DNA of 64,000 nucleotides, taken from Paraburkholderia sp. Tr-20389 (GTDB taxonomy: Bacteria > Pseudomonadota > Gammaproteobacteria > Burkholderiales > Burkholderiaceae). The position numbers and the translations under genes were made by a program. Shown one piece after another: positions 8,619 to 18,219 of this stretch. The notes beneath the pieces were generated by a model that was given only the letters and a program-made list of their open reading frames with translations, had not been told where the DNA came from and did not search any database. The stretch's first letter is position 1. Every line of letters starts with the position of its first letter. The stretch is taken from NCBI RefSeq assembly GCF_017104565.1, contig NZ_JAAGPD010000008.1, positions 186,001 to 250,000 of the forward strand, read 5' to 3'.

Positions 8619-9950
8619 ATGTCAATCGACCACGCAAATCAGACAGGCACGTTCGCGCTCGGCGAGGCCAATCACGATGGTCTGTATCGAAAGGTCACCG
8701 TACGCCTGATCACCCTGTTCTTTCTCTGCTACTTTGCCGCCTATCTGGACCGGATCAACATAGGTCTGGCAAAGCTTCAGATGCTTGACGCGCTTGGCTT
8801 CAGCGACAGCATCTACGGCCTTGGAGCGGGACTCTTTTTCGCTGGATACATTGCGTTCGAGATACCGAGCAATCTGATCCTGCAAAAGGTCGGCGCCAAA
8901 GTCTGGATCGCGCGCGTGATGATCACATGGGGAATCCTGTCGGGCGCGACGATGCTGGTGAAAACGCCGGTCCAGTTTTACGTCGTCCGCTTCCTGCTCG
9001 GTGTCGCCGAGGCGGGATTTGTCCCGGGTGTCCTGCTGTATCTCTCACAGTGGTTTCCCTACAATCGACGGGCTCGCGTCGTGGCCTTGTTCATGATCGG
9101 GATTCCGCTGTCGAGCCTGATCGGCAACCCGATCTCCGGCTGGCTCATGAATGTCATGGATGGCGTGCGCGGACTCGGTGGCTGGCAGTGGCTATTCCTT
9201 CTGGAAGCGCTGCCCCCGGTAGTGCTCGGCGGATTCGTCCTCTGGTGGCTTCCAAACAGCATTGAAAAAACCCCATGGCTCGATACCGGCGAGAAACAAA
9301 CGCTGCTTGCAAGCCTCGATGACCACGTGGGCGGAGAGAGACTGTCGTCGTTGCCCCACGTGTTCACTGACAAAAGGCTATGGATCCTCGGCCTTATCGA
9401 CGTATGCATCATGATCGGCGTATACGCCACCAGCTTCTGGCTACCGTCGATACTTCGCGATACAGGCGTACGTGATCCATTCGAGATCGGCCTGTGGATG
9501 GGAATTCCCAACGCGGCGGCCGTGATCAGCATGCTGCTCTGTGGATGGAGTTCCGATCGCGCGAGCGAGCGTCGATGGCATATGGCCGTTCCGTGCCTCG
9601 TGGCAGGCTGCGGGCTGTTTCTGGCGGCAGTCATGCCGCACACCACGGGTATGACGGTACTACTGTTCTCGCTGATCAACGCGGGTGCCGCTGCGACTAT
9701 ACCGGTGATCTGGACGCTACCGCCGACCTTTCTCAAGGGAACCGGGGCAGCCGCGGGCATCGCCATGATCACCTCGCTCGCAAACCTGGGCGGATTTATC
9801 GGCACCTCTGTTCTCGGTTGGCTGAGAGACCAGTTTCACTCCCAGAGTGCGGGGCTTTACGGGTTCGGAGTGTGCATGCTGATCGGATGCATCCTGGCCC
9901 TTTCGTATCCGGCAGACAAGGTCGAATCATCGCTTCGCGAGCCAGCCTGA
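8619..9950 (+). CDS. MFS transporter, anion:cation symporter (phthalate/tartrate permease) type
   Basis: The 443-residue product is an inner-membrane major facilitator with about 12 predicted helices. 'FFLCYFAAYLDRINIGLAKL' in helix 1 and the 'AEAGFVPGVLLYLSQWF' segment are typical of the ACS family, which carries organic anions such as tartrate, phthalate, glucarate and galactonate. I chose ATG 8619 because it gives the usual N-terminus and length; the frame is open from 8409, but that extension crosses a strong hairpin and looks non-coding. Lying between the cyclodeaminase-like and dehydratase genes, it probably imports the substrate or an acidic intermediate. Confidence 0.9.
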   Translation: MSIDHANQTGTFALGEANHDGLYRKVTVRLITLFFLCYFAAYLDRINIGLAKLQMLDALGFSDSIYGLGAGLFFAGYIAFEIPSNLILQKVGAKVWIARVMITWGILSGATMLVKTPVQFYVVRFLLGVAEAGFVPGVLLYLSQWFPYNRRARVVALFMIGIPLSSLIGNPISGWLMNVMDGVRGLGGWQWLFLLEALPPVVLGGFVLWWLPNSIEKTPWLDTGEKQTLLASLDDHVGGERLSSLPHVFTDKRLWILGLIDVCIMIGVYATSFWLPSILRDTGVRDPFEIGLWMGIPNAAAVISMLLCGWSSDRASERRWHMAVPCLVAGCGLFLAAVMPHTTGMTVLLFSLINAGAAATIPVIWTLPPTFLKGTGAAAGIAMITSLANLGGFIGTSVLGWLRDQFHSQSAGLYGFGVCMLIGCILALSYPADKVESSLREPA

Positions 9951-10068
9951 TCCGGTGCGAATACGCATCCAGACGAGCGAATGAGTTCTTTCATCTTATT
10001 CACGGGATTTTCTTCTTGGGTACAGGGCGCTGTTCGCCCCGTTGTTTCCGATATTTGATGAGGTCAGC

Positions 10069-11796
10069 ATGACTAGCATAGTGCGGTCGCTTCGCAGTGA
10101 AGCATGGTTCAAACGCATCGATAACACGGGCTTCGAACACCGAACTCATTTGAAGGCCCGCGGTGCCCCTCCCGACATGTTCGAAGGGCGTCCCGTCATT
10201 GGGATCGCCAATTCAGCGTCTGATCTGGTTCCATGCAACGCACATCTAACGGGCATCGCCGACGCGGTCGTCAAGGGCGTGCTCGAGGCGGGAGGATATC
10301 CGTTGGTATTTCCGACCATGTCCATCGGTGACATGTTGATGCGGCCAAGCGGCATGCTCTTCCGAAACCTGATGAGCATGGAACTCGAGGCAACACTTCG
10401 CGCAAATCCGCTAGACGCCGTGGTCTTACTGTCCGGATGTGACAACACGGCGCCGGCCTACATGATGGGTGCTGCCAGCATCGACCTGCCGACCATTCTC
10501 GTGCATGGCGGCGCGATGATCAGCGGACGCGTCGGAGCCCGGACCGTGGGTTCCGGTACCGACATCTTCAGAATGCATGCCGACTATCGCGGCGGCAGGA
10601 TGTCTAAGGCAGCGTTTCTCGACGCCGAATACGGCATGTCGCGCAGCAATGGACACTGCAACACGATGGGTACGGCATCGACGATGGGTTCGATTGCCGA
10701 AGCCCTTGGCCTCAGTCTGACCGGTACTGCGGCTATTCCGGCTGTAGACAGCCGGCGCTACAGCTCTTCGCAACTGGCCGGCCGCCGGATTGTCGAAATG
10801 GTCCGCGAGGATTTGACCTTTTCAAAAGTCGTCGACCGTCGCGCACTCGAAAACGCGATCCGCGTCAACGCCGCGCTCGGCGGGAGCACAAACGCGATCA
10901 TTCACCTGATCGCGCTCGCCGGACGCGTCGGCATCGAACTGACGCTCGATGATTTCGAAAAGAACTGCGCCGGCATTCCGCTGATGGCGAACGTGCTGCC
11001 GAACGGCAAGTTTCTCGCGGAGGAATTTTACGGCGCTGGCGGCGTACGTGCACTCATGGGCGAACTGCGAAGCAAACTGCACCTCGACGCATTCACTGTC
11101 TCGGGAACGACCGTTGGCGAAAACCTCGAAGGCATCCAGTCGACTGATACGGCTGTGATCTCACGCCTCGACGAGCCGGTCAAGCCACAAAACGCATTGC
11201 GCATTCTGCGCGGCAATCTCGCGCCGGGTGGCGCGGTGATCAAGCCATCCGCGGCCAGCCCACGGCTGCTCAAGCATACGGGACGTGCGGTTGTTTTCAA
11301 CGACGTCGAAGATCTGGATGCGCGGATCGACGATCCGAACCTCGACGTCGACGCCGACAGCGTCCTCGTACTGAAGGGAATCGGGCCGCGGGGCTATCCC
11401 GGCATGCCCGAACTGGGCAATATCCGGCTGCCGGCTAAATTGCTAGCTGCGGGTGTCACCGATATGGTGCGAATTTCGGATGGACGAATGAGCGGAACGG
11501 CTTATGGAACTGTCGTGTTGCACGTTTCGCCCGAATCGTCCATCGGCGGACCGCTTGCGCTCGTCCAGGACGGTGACTTGATTTCCCTCGACGTCGAACA
11601 CGGTGTCGTGGAGTTGCAGGTTCCGGATCAGGAACTGGAGCGCCGGCGCACTGAACTCCGACTGTCGCCGGCATCCAGCGCTCGCGGTTATGAAAGGCTG
11701 TTCATTGAGCACGTGCTGCAGGCGGACAAGGGGCTCGACTTCGACTTTCTCGTGGGCAGCAGCGGTAACGCCGCGCCGCTGCGACGTCCGTTCTAG
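10069..11796 (+). CDS. IlvD/Edd family dehydratase with Asn at the carbamate-Lys position
   Basis: The 575-residue product belongs to the IlvD/Edd Fe-S dehydratase family (dihydroxy-acid, arabonate, xylonate and related dehydratases). The three cluster cysteines are present: Cys56 in 'LVPCNAHL', Cys124 in 'LSGCDNTAPA' and Cys197 in 'NGHCNTMG'. The catalytic Ser segment 'DGRMSGTAYG' is also present. The residue after the metal Asp125 is Asn126, where the well-studied members have a carbamylated Lys ('GCDKT'). ATG 10069 is preferred over a start at 10042, which adds nine residues. It probably dehydrates a sugar acid or hydroxy acid of this island; it is unlikely to be the housekeeping IlvD. Confidence 0.9.
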   Translation: MTSIVRSLRSEAWFKRIDNTGFEHRTHLKARGAPPDMFEGRPVIGIANSASDLVPCNAHLTGIADAVVKGVLEAGGYPLVFPTMSIGDMLMRPSGMLFRNLMSMELEATLRANPLDAVVLLSGCDNTAPAYMMGAASIDLPTILVHGGAMISGRVGARTVGSGTDIFRMHADYRGGRMSKAAFLDAEYGMSRSNGHCNTMGTASTMGSIAEALGLSLTGTAAIPAVDSRRYSSSQLAGRRIVEMVREDLTFSKVVDRRALENAIRVNAALGGSTNAIIHLIALAGRVGIELTLDDFEKNCAGIPLMANVLPNGKFLAEEFYGAGGVRALMGELRSKLHLDAFTVSGTTVGENLEGIQSTDTAVISRLDEPVKPQNALRILRGNLAPGGAVIKPSAASPRLLKHTGRAVVFNDVEDLDARIDDPNLDVDADSVLVLKGIGPRGYPGMPELGNIRLPAKLLAAGVTDMVRISDGRMSGTAYGTVVLHVSPESSIGGPLALVQDGDLISLDVEHGVVELQVPDQELERRRTELRLSPASSARGYERLFIEHVLQADKGLDFDFLVGSSGNAAPLRRPF

Positions 11797-12000
11797 CGCA
11801 CATGCTGCTAGGCGCCGAACAAGGCAGCGACCGGCCCCGATCGCAGCGGAAACGGCATGATCAGCTCCAGCGATTGGAAATCGTCACACTAAAGCAACAT
11901 GTAGAATGGTTCAAGGCATCATGTCGGCATTGGCACGCCCGTTGAACGCCGTCAGTCAACGTGAGGGCGCGGAATTGATGCAGCCCTTTCAGCGTTGGCA

Positions 12001-12028
12001 TTGACATTGTCGGCATATCGTCGACAAT
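12001..12028 (+). promoter_or_regulatory. Promoter -35 box with abutting inverted-repeat operator before the GntR gene
   Basis: A consensus -35 box TTGACA (12001-12006) is followed directly by TTGTCG (12007-12012), nine bases, and CGACAA (12022-12027), a perfect 6-bp inverted repeat extended by flanking A/T. Nearly the same 27 bases occur on the other strand before the ABC/racemase operon (20893-20919). This suggests autoregulation by the GntR product. Confidence 0.75.
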
Positions 12029-12092
12029 AAATAACCGGAACCGGGAAGGCATGAACTTTTGCCAGTACCGCACGAAATGATTGGGACGAACC

Positions 12093-12836
12093 ATGGCAAA
12101 GGCATCAACTGAAACTCAGCCGGTGAAAGAAACGGGCGCGGTCCGTGTCTACGGAATACTGCGCGACGAGATTCTTAGAATGCAGCTCGCTCCGGGCACG
12201 CCGCTCGATGAAATTGGTCTCGCGGAAAGGTTCAACCTCTCCCGCTCGCCGATACGGGAAGCGCTGGTGCGCCTCTCGGGCGATGGTCTGGTTCAGATCC
12301 TGCCGAATCGGAGCACGGTAGTGACGCCCATGGATTACCGGCGTATCCCGGAGTTTCTCGATGCCCTCGATCTGCTCCAACGGGTGACTACGCGCCTCGC
12401 GGCTTTACACCGGACGGCCTCGGATCTCGCAGTGATACGTGAAAAGCAGAAGGCATACGAGAAGGCAGTCGCCGCCAGTATCAAGACGTACGACAGTCTA
12501 TCGATGATCGACAAAAATTATGAGTTTCATATGGCCATCGCCAAGGCGGGGCGCAACATTTACTTTGCCGATCTGTATCGTCGACTGCTGGATGAAGGAA
12601 GACGAATGCTTCATCTTCACTTTGAGTACGAAGCGCTGGGTTCAGAGTTGAGCGTAGAAAAGATGGCGGCCGGTCACGCCGATATCGTCAACGCGATTGA
12701 GGCGCGCGATGCAGACCGTGCAGAGGAATACGCCCATGACCATGCGATGCAGTTTCGAGGGCGCTTTATGAATTTCCTGAATCGCAATCTGACTGCTGGA
12801 ATGCCCTTGAACATTCAGTTGGCTGAGACCGAATAG
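12093..12836 (+). CDS. GntR family regulator, FadR/FCD type
   Basis: The 247-residue product has an N-terminal winged helix ('VYGILRDEILRMQLAPGTPLDE', then 'LAERFNLSRSPIREALVRL', about residues 15-60) and a C-terminal helical FCD ligand-binding domain with a conserved 'FH' around residue 144. FCD regulators usually sense organic or amino acids and repress the neighbouring catabolic genes. ATG 12093 follows a weak purine-rich site; an in-frame TTG at 12081 is less likely. It lies between the plus-strand enzymes and the minus-strand operon. The inverted repeat in its own promoter recurs before the ABC importer operon and, weaker, before the tautomerase gene, so it probably controls all three. 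Confidence 0.92.
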   Translation: MAKASTETQPVKETGAVRVYGILRDEILRMQLAPGTPLDEIGLAERFNLSRSPIREALVRLSGDGLVQILPNRSTVVTPMDYRRIPEFLDALDLLQRVTTRLAALHRTASDLAVIREKQKAYEKAVAASIKTYDSLSMIDKNYEFHMAIAKAGRNIYFADLYRRLLDEGRRMLHLHFEYEALGSELSVEKMAAGHADIVNAIEARDADRAEEYAHDHAMQFRGRFMNFLNRNLTAGMPLNIQLAETE

Positions 12837-12995
12837 GCGACACAGCCTCTGTATCCGCAACCGCACGATATTGTGCAGGCAGCATGACCGCACACACTTG
12901 CCTGTCCGCTGCCCACTCTACGCAACCAGCGCGAGAAAACATGCCCACCCTGGTCGCATCTCTGACTACCTGAGACATGCATCGCGACTGGCCTT

Positions 12996-13877
12996 TCAGG
13001 CCGCGGGCTTCATCATCTCAAGCACCTCATCGGGGAAGAGCAGCGTTCGCACGACGGAATCGTCGCGACGCAACATGTTGCCAGCCTCCGGAAAGCCGAA
13101 GAAATCGAAAAAGAAAGGCGTCTGGAGGATCAGCATGTCGAAGCCCGGCTGGACCGCGTTACCCCTTGCCATTGCAGCGCGTAGCAATGGGGTGGGCTGA
13201 TTCTTCATCAGGATGTCGCAAACCTGCGCAGAACGATCAAGCCGTTCGGGCGGCACGGGCAGGGGATCGTCTGACTTCAGTCCCAACGGAGAGGCGTTGA
13301 TCACCAGGTCGAAACCGGCGGGATCGTTGGAAGGCGGCACCATCGTCTGGACGCCATACTGTGCCTCGATTGAATGAGCGAGTTGGTCGGCCCTGGTCGT
13401 ATCTGGATCGAACATAGCCAGCACCGACGGCCCCGCAGAGGCGAGCGCAGTCGCAATAGCCGAGGCGGCGCCGCCCGCGCCGATCAGCAGAATTCGCTTG
13501 CCGCGATATGTCATCGCATACCGCTCAAGGGACTTGACGAAGCCCAGCCCATCGAACAGATCGCCCTCGAGTTCCCCGGCGGCATTTTTGCGAATCGCGT
13601 TGACAGCATTCGCGGTTGCCGCAGCCTTTGAACAATGATCGACAAGCGCCGCTGCACCCGGCTTGTGCGGGATCGACAGCACGATTCCGGCCGTAGTCGG
13701 CGAACGGAACAGCGCTCGCACAACGTCCGACAGGTCCGATGCCGCGACCTGCAGCGGCACCATGACGGCGTCGATACCGCACAAAGGCAGTACCTCGTTG
13801 AATACTTCAGGCGTACGAACCTGCGAGATTGGATCAGCAATCGTATAGAAAACGCGAGTCTTTCCAGTGATAGTCAT
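12996..13877 (-). CDS. Shikimate/quinate dehydrogenase-like protein (AroE family)
   Basis: The 293-residue product has the AroE fold. Visible are 'ADPISQVRTPEVFNEVL' (substrate loop, 15-31), the catalytic Lys in 'SIPHKPG' (Lys72), 'NAVNAIR' (91-96), the catalytic Asp in 'DLFDGLGF' (Asp109) and the Rossmann turn 'LIGAGGAASA'. The substrate loop is of the 'DPI.QV..P' type found in catabolic paralogues, not in biosynthetic AroE. ATG 13877 is preceded by GGAG; the frame is open to 13916. It is the last gene of the minus-strand operon, after the racemases, and probably oxidises or reduces a cyclic hydroxy acid of that pathway. Confidence 0.87.
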   Translation of the reverse strand: MTITGKTRVFYTIADPISQVRTPEVFNEVLPLCGIDAVMVPLQVAASDLSDVVRALFRSPTTAGIVLSIPHKPGAAALVDHCSKAAATANAVNAIRKNAAGELEGDLFDGLGFVKSLERYAMTYRGKRILLIGAGGAASAIATALASAGPSVLAMFDPDTTRADQLAHSIEAQYGVQTMVPPSNDPAGFDLVINASPLGLKSDDPLPVPPERLDRSAQVCDILMKNQPTPLLRAAMARGNAVQPGFDMLILQTPFFFDFFGFPEAGNMLRRDDSVVRTLLFPDEVLEMMKPAA

Positions 13878-13953
13878 ATCGTTTGTACTCCAAAATTTCA
13901 TACGTCGTTCCGACACCCCGTCGATGAGATGTCATATAAACCCCGGTAACCTC

Positions 13954-14985
13954 TCACTTCGAGCCGATTCCTTCGCCCCATGTATCGCTGAGCATGAATC
14001 CCGCCGCGAGGGGATCATCCGGGTCGACGCCCAGTTGCTGAATGCCATAGATCCAGGCTCGTCCCTGAACGCGCGGCAAGACTGCCGCTTTAGCGCCGAC
14101 TTCGGTCGTGCCGAGCATCTCGACCTGGAACTCCCCGCCGATTGTCGATCGCGAAGTCAAGACGCTTCCGACGCGTACCTGACCACGAGCTGCGAGCGTG
14201 GCCAGGTTTGCCGAGCTGCCGGTACCGCACGGGGAGCGGTCCACGCGGCCCGGCGGCAGTGTCGTGCAGGTCTGGTAGATATCGTCGCTGACGCGATTAC
14301 GGAACATCACGTACGCAATCTCGTTGATCTGCGGATACAGCGGATGTTCGATATGGACCTGCCCGTTGATGATGTCCTTCAATTGCACGCCACGCTCGGC
14401 CAGTTGTCGTGCGTTTTCTGGCGCAATGGTCAACCCAACCTGGTCGACGTCGACAAGGGCGTAATAAACCCCGCCGAATGCAATGTCTGCGCGAATTCTC
14501 CCGAACTCCGGCGTGTCGACCTCGAAATCGAGGTATTCGACGAATGCCGGGACCATGTCCAGCGAAACGCTGATGCAGCGTCCGTCGCGGCACGTCGCCC
14601 GAGCCGTCACGAGTCCCGCGGGCGTGTCGAGCACCACCGTCGTCTGCGGCTCCTGCATCTGCACCATGCCCAGTTCCAGCAGCGCGGTAACGACGCAGAT
14701 CGAATTGCTGCCTGACATCGGATGCGCCTTGTCCGACTGCAACACGAAGAAACCGGCATCCGCTTCGGGACGGGTCGGCGGTAGCAGCAGGTTCACCGAC
14801 ATCTGCAGACAACCCCGAGGCTCGAGGACAACCAGTCGCCGCAAGCTGTCGTCGACTTCGTTGATATAGTTCATCTTGTCGAGCATCGTCTTACCGGGAA
14901 TATCAATGACACCCCCTGTGATGACCTTGCCGATTTCACCTTCGCAGTGTACGTCGACGAGTTGCAGCGTCTTCTTCCAGCGCAT
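13954..14985 (-). CDS. Proline racemase family protein with Ser/Cys catalytic pair
   Basis: The 343-residue product belongs to the proline racemase/hydroxyproline epimerase superfamily. The first catalytic position, usually Cys in 'MCGH', is Ser91 in 'HPMSGSN'; the second is Cys253 in '[11 protein letters not shown]'. Ser/Cys members are known and include hydroxyproline-epimerase-type enzymes, while a Cys/Thr pair marks trans-3-hydroxyproline dehydratases. The start has AGGTAGG upstream. It is the second family member in the operon; the other (16387-17403) has Cys/Cys, so the two probably act on different isomers or substrates. Confidence 0.9.
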   Translation of the reverse strand: MRWKKTLQLVDVHCEGEIGKVITGGVIDIPGKTMLDKMNYINEVDDSLRRLVVLEPRGCLQMSVNLLLPPTRPEADAGFFVLQSDKAHPMSGSNSICVVTALLELGMVQMQEPQTTVVLDTPAGLVTARATCRDGRCISVSLDMVPAFVEYLDFEVDTPEFGRIRADIAFGGVYYALVDVDQVGLTIAPENARQLAERGVQLKDIINGQVHIEHPLYPQINEIAYVMFRNRVSDDIYQTCTTLPPGRVDRSPCGTGSSANLATLAARGQVRVGSVLTSRSTIGGEFQVEMLGTTEVGAKAAVLPRVQGRAWIYGIQQLGVDPDDPLAAGFMLSDTWGEGIGSK

Positions 14986-15106
14986 GATTGCCTACCTGTA
15001 TTGACCTTCCAGACCTGATTCTTCTCTCGCCGTCATTTCGTCAAGCCGGACGGAGAAGGACCGCGAATTTCAGTGCGCAAATGGCGACGTGGCACCACCG
15101 CGAATT

Positions 15107-16390
15107 TCATGCATAACGGTAAGCGCTAAACGGCGTCATATTGAGTTCCGGCGTGCGTGCACTCACCAGATCAGCGACGAGTCGTCCCGTGGTCGCACCG
15201 AGCGTCAAACCCAATTGCCCGTGTCCGAAGGCCATCACGACATTTTCGAGTCGTCGCGAACGATCAATAATCGGCTTCGTGTCCGGCAGGAATGGGCGAT
15301 AACCCACTCCAAACTCGACGCCATCGGTACGAAGTTGCGGCAAGATCCGCCTCGCTTTCTCAAGGATGATTTCCGCACGCCGGAAATTCGGCTGCGCTCC
15401 CCGGCCGGCGATTTCAATCGTTCCGCCAATCTGCAGTCCGCGCGTCATGGGAGTAAAACAGAACCCGCCATCGGCATAGATGATGGAATGTCTGATCTCG
15501 ACACCAGAATCCGGCAAAAGCGCCTGATAGCCTGCAATGCCTTCGAGCGGAACGCGTACGCCAAGCGCATCGAAAAAGCGACGCGACCCGGTGCCGGCAG
15601 CCACCACAACGTGATCGGCAGCAACAGCGTCGCCGTCGCCGAGCGTCACGCCACACGCTCGTCCACCCTGCTCATCGATGCGCCTGGCCTCCGAGCGGAT
15701 ACGACGGCCACCCCGCGCAAGAAAACTCTCGGTCAACGCCGCAACGAAGCCTTCTGTGTCGCCCACCGAGCGCCAGTCCGGAAACAGCAGGCCATGCGCA
15801 AAGCGGCCTTTCAATGCAGGCTCCAGATCGCCGATCTCGGCGGGCGAGAGGCGCTGTGCCTTGAATCCGAGTGATGCGCGCAGTTCGAGATGCGGCTGTT
15901 CGCGCTCAAAGTAGGCAGAGTCGTTGAAGACCTCGATGATCGGTCGCTCACCCATCAGCGCCTTGTCACTGCACTCACTCAGCAGAGGTGCGTAGTCGGC
16001 GTAGATGTTTCGCGTGAGCGATGACAGCGATTGCGCGATATCCACGATCTTCGATTGCCGCGCGCAGGACATGAACCGAAAGAACCAGGGCAAAATGCCG
16101 GGCAACGCCCCCGGCCGCATGGCGAGTGGGCCATTCTGATCCATGAGCCACCCTGGCACTTTCATCAGAATTCCAGGCTTCGACAGCGGAATGATTTCAC
16201 TGACCGCCATCTGCCCACAACTCCACTTCGCCGTGCTATCGCCGGGCGCCGCAGGATCGACCAGCGTGACGGCAAAACCATTTCGCTGGAGATAAAGCGC
16301 ACAACACACCCCTACAATGCCGCCGCCGATCACAACGGTTCGCGCGACGGCCGCGTTGGAAACCGCTCCCTGGACAGGTACGGCGCTCAC
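15107..16390 (-). CDS. FAD-dependent D-amino acid dehydrogenase/oxidase (DadA-like)
   Basis: The 427-residue product is a DAO-family flavoprotein with the dinucleotide fold '[16 protein letters not shown]' at residues 19-34, '[10 protein letters not shown]' in the middle, and the C-terminal FAD-contact region '[20 protein letters not shown]'. Such enzymes oxidise D-amino acids or D-hydroxyproline and pass electrons to the respiratory chain. I chose GTG 16390, whose last bases overlap the upstream racemase stop (GTGA); the frame is open to 16471. Coupling to a proline-racemase-family gene is the classic arrangement for hydroxyproline use, where the epimerase makes the D-isomer that this enzyme oxidises. 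Confidence 0.9.
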   Translation of the reverse strand: MSAVPVQGAVSNAAVARTVVIGGGIVGVCCALYLQRNGFAVTLVDPAAPGDSTAKWSCGQMAVSEIIPLSKPGILMKVPGWLMDQNGPLAMRPGALPGILPWFFRFMSCARQSKIVDIAQSLSSLTRNIYADYAPLLSECSDKALMGERPIIEVFNDSAYFEREQPHLELRASLGFKAQRLSPAEIGDLEPALKGRFAHGLLFPDWRSVGDTEGFVAALTESFLARGGRRIRSEARRIDEQGGRACGVTLGDGDAVAADHVVVAAGTGSRRFFDALGVRVPLEGIAGYQALLPDSGVEIRHSIIYADGGFCFTPMTRGLQIGGTIEIAGRGAQPNFRRAEIILEKARRILPQLRTDGVEFGVGYRPFLPDTKPIIDRSRRLENVVMAFGHGQLGLTLGATTGRLVADLVSARTPELNMTPFSAYRYA

Positions 16391-17403
16391 TTCGTGAACT
16401 CCTGCAGGCTGAAGCCGTGTGCATACGGTTCGCCATCCTCGACGTAATGCTCGCCGCGTCCCGTGATCCACGCGCGGCCTTCAATGCTCGGAAACACGGC
16501 CTCCAGCCCGCTCTCCAGTCGCGTCCGTCCTTCGACACGGCCAGTGAACCGACTGCAGATCAGGCTTTCATGCCTGAACGGCTGGCTTTCTCCGAGCAGA
16601 CCGCGGGCGAATCGCTGCGCCACGCGCGCAGACGTGCCCGTGCCGCACGGCGAGCGGTCAACGATCGTGTCGCCTGCAATGACCACCGAACGACCGTCGG
16701 AATCGGCCGCCACTGGTTTTCCCGTCCACATGCAGTGCTTAACGCCACGGATAAGCGGATTGTCCGGATGAACCACATCCAGCGCTTTGTTGACGAGTCG
16801 CTGCGTCTCACGCCCCCACTTCAGCAACTGGTCCGGAGAAAAATGCTCGCATCCCGGGTACGTGTCCTGCACTTCGACGATCGGATAGAAGTTGCCCCCA
16901 TACGCAATATCGACCCGCAGCTTGCCAAAATGCGAGTGCGTGATTTCAATGTCCCGATGAAGCAGGAAGCTGGCGACATTCGTGAAACGAACGGATGTGA
17001 CCCGACCGTCCGCCATCGTGTAATTCGCTTTCACCTTGCCCGCCGGGACATCGACTATGACCTGTCCGGGCTGCTTCGGAACAATGAGCCCCGTCTCCAG
17101 TGCAAACGAGACCGAGCCGATCGTTGCATGTCCGCACATCGGCAGGCTGCCGGAGGATTCGATAAAGAGCAGGCTGAAATCGGCATCGGCCGTAAGCGGC
17201 GGATAAAAGATCGTGCCCGACATATGACCATGACCGCGCGGCTCAAGCGACAGCGAACGGCGGACCCAGTCATGCTTTTCAATGAAATAGAGGCGTCTGT
17301 CGTTCATGGTTGCGCCGTGGAGTTCCGGGCCGCCTTCAATCACCATGCGTACCGGCATACCTTCCGTATGACCCTCGATGCATTTGAACGTGTACCTGGA
17401 CAT
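16387..17403 (-). CDS. Proline racemase family protein with Cys/Cys pair (4-hydroxyproline 2-epimerase type)
   Basis: The 338-residue product has both catalytic cysteines of the superfamily: Cys90 in '[10 protein letters not shown]' and Cys253 in '[12 protein letters not shown]'. This pair fits proline racemase or 4-hydroxyproline 2-epimerase; the length fits the latter. It starts at ATG 17403 behind AGAGG and overlaps the downstream FAD-enzyme start. The ABC permease gene upstream ends 141 bases before it, so import and epimerisation are likely co-transcribed. I saw no DapA-like deaminase or ketoglutarate-semialdehyde dehydrogenase in the window, so a full standard hydroxyproline route is not shown. 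Confidence 0.92.
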   Translation of the reverse strand: MSRYTFKCIEGHTEGMPVRMVIEGGPELHGATMNDRRLYFIEKHDWVRRSLSLEPRGHGHMSGTIFYPPLTADADFSLLFIESSGSLPMCGHATIGSVSFALETGLIVPKQPGQVIVDVPAGKVKANYTMADGRVTSVRFTNVASFLLHRDIEITHSHFGKLRVDIAYGGNFYPIVEVQDTYPGCEHFSPDQLLKWGRETQRLVNKALDVVHPDNPLIRGVKHCMWTGKPVAADSDGRSVVIAGDTIVDRSPCGTGTSARVAQRFARGLLGESQPFRHESLICSRFTGRVEGRTRLESGLEAVFPSIEGRAWITGRGEHYVEDGEPYAHGFSLQEFTK

Positions 17404-17543
17404 ATTTATGTACCTCTTTGAAATAGCTGTTTTACCCTGCTGTCTAACGCGAATGTCGCGATGGACAGGCGATCATCCATCAGGCTGTTGCCGGCTTCGA
17501 TCCTGATCGGCGAAATGCGTGACCTAAGCACGCCAAGGCTTCG

Positions 17544-18209
17544 TCAATAGGCGAACCGCCTCAGGAAGCGCGTTTCGACCACGCCTACCAGCCGGGTCAA
17601 TGGAAAGGCCACGAGAAAATAGATAATGCCGACAATGGTCAGAAATTCGATTGGCCTCGCCGTGCTGTTCGAAATGTTCTCGCCGACAAACATCAGGTCG
17701 GCGACGCCCACCGACGAAATAAGCGCGCTCTCTTTGAACAGGCTCACGATGTTCGAGAGCAATGGCGGGATGGCCCGCAGCAGAGCCTGCGGAAAGATGA
17801 CGTAGAGAATCTTCGCATGCGGTGTCAGACTCAACGCAATACAGGCATCGTGCTGCTCGGCCGAAATCGATTTGAGAGCCCCGCGAAATGTCTCGCTGGT
17901 AATCGCCGTCATGTAAAGCACCAGAGCGATGACCACGCAAACGTACGGCGGAATGTTCACTCTGAACACGATCGGAAAACAGAAGTACACCCAGAACAAC
18001 TGGATCAGTAGCGGCGTGCCGCGGTAGAACTCTACGTATAAGGTCGTCGCCAGCGTCATCAAACGCCCAGGGGACATTCGCAATAAACTGAGCACGAAGC
18101 CCCCCACGCCGCCAAGTACCGCGCTGGTTGACGTGAAGGCCAACGTGAGTCCAAGCCCTTTAATGAGAACCAGCCAGTAAGGCAGAACCACCGAGAAATC
18201 GAGATGCAT
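17544..18209 (-). CDS. Amino acid ABC transporter permease (polar amino acid type)
   Basis: The 221-residue inner-membrane permease has about five helices. The cytoplasmic coupling loop is 'DACIALSLTPHAKILYVIFP', followed by 'QALLRAIPPLLSN', and 'EFYRGTPLLIQLFWVYF' is typical of HisM/GlnP proteins. ATG 18209 is preceded by AGAGGA; the frame is open to 18362 inside the upstream gene. It is the second permease of the importer and would form a heterodimer with the product of 18220-18891. Confidence 0.93.
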   Translation of the reverse strand: MHLDFSVVLPYWLVLIKGLGLTLAFTSTSAVLGGVGGFVLSLLRMSPGRLMTLATTLYVEFYRGTPLLIQLFWVYFCFPIVFRVNIPPYVCVVIALVLYMTAITSETFRGALKSISAEQHDACIALSLTPHAKILYVIFPQALLRAIPPLLSNIVSLFKESALISSVGVADLMFVGENISNSTARPIEFLTIVGIIYFLVAFPLTRLVGVVETRFLRRFAY

Positions 18210-18219
18210 GATGTTCCTC

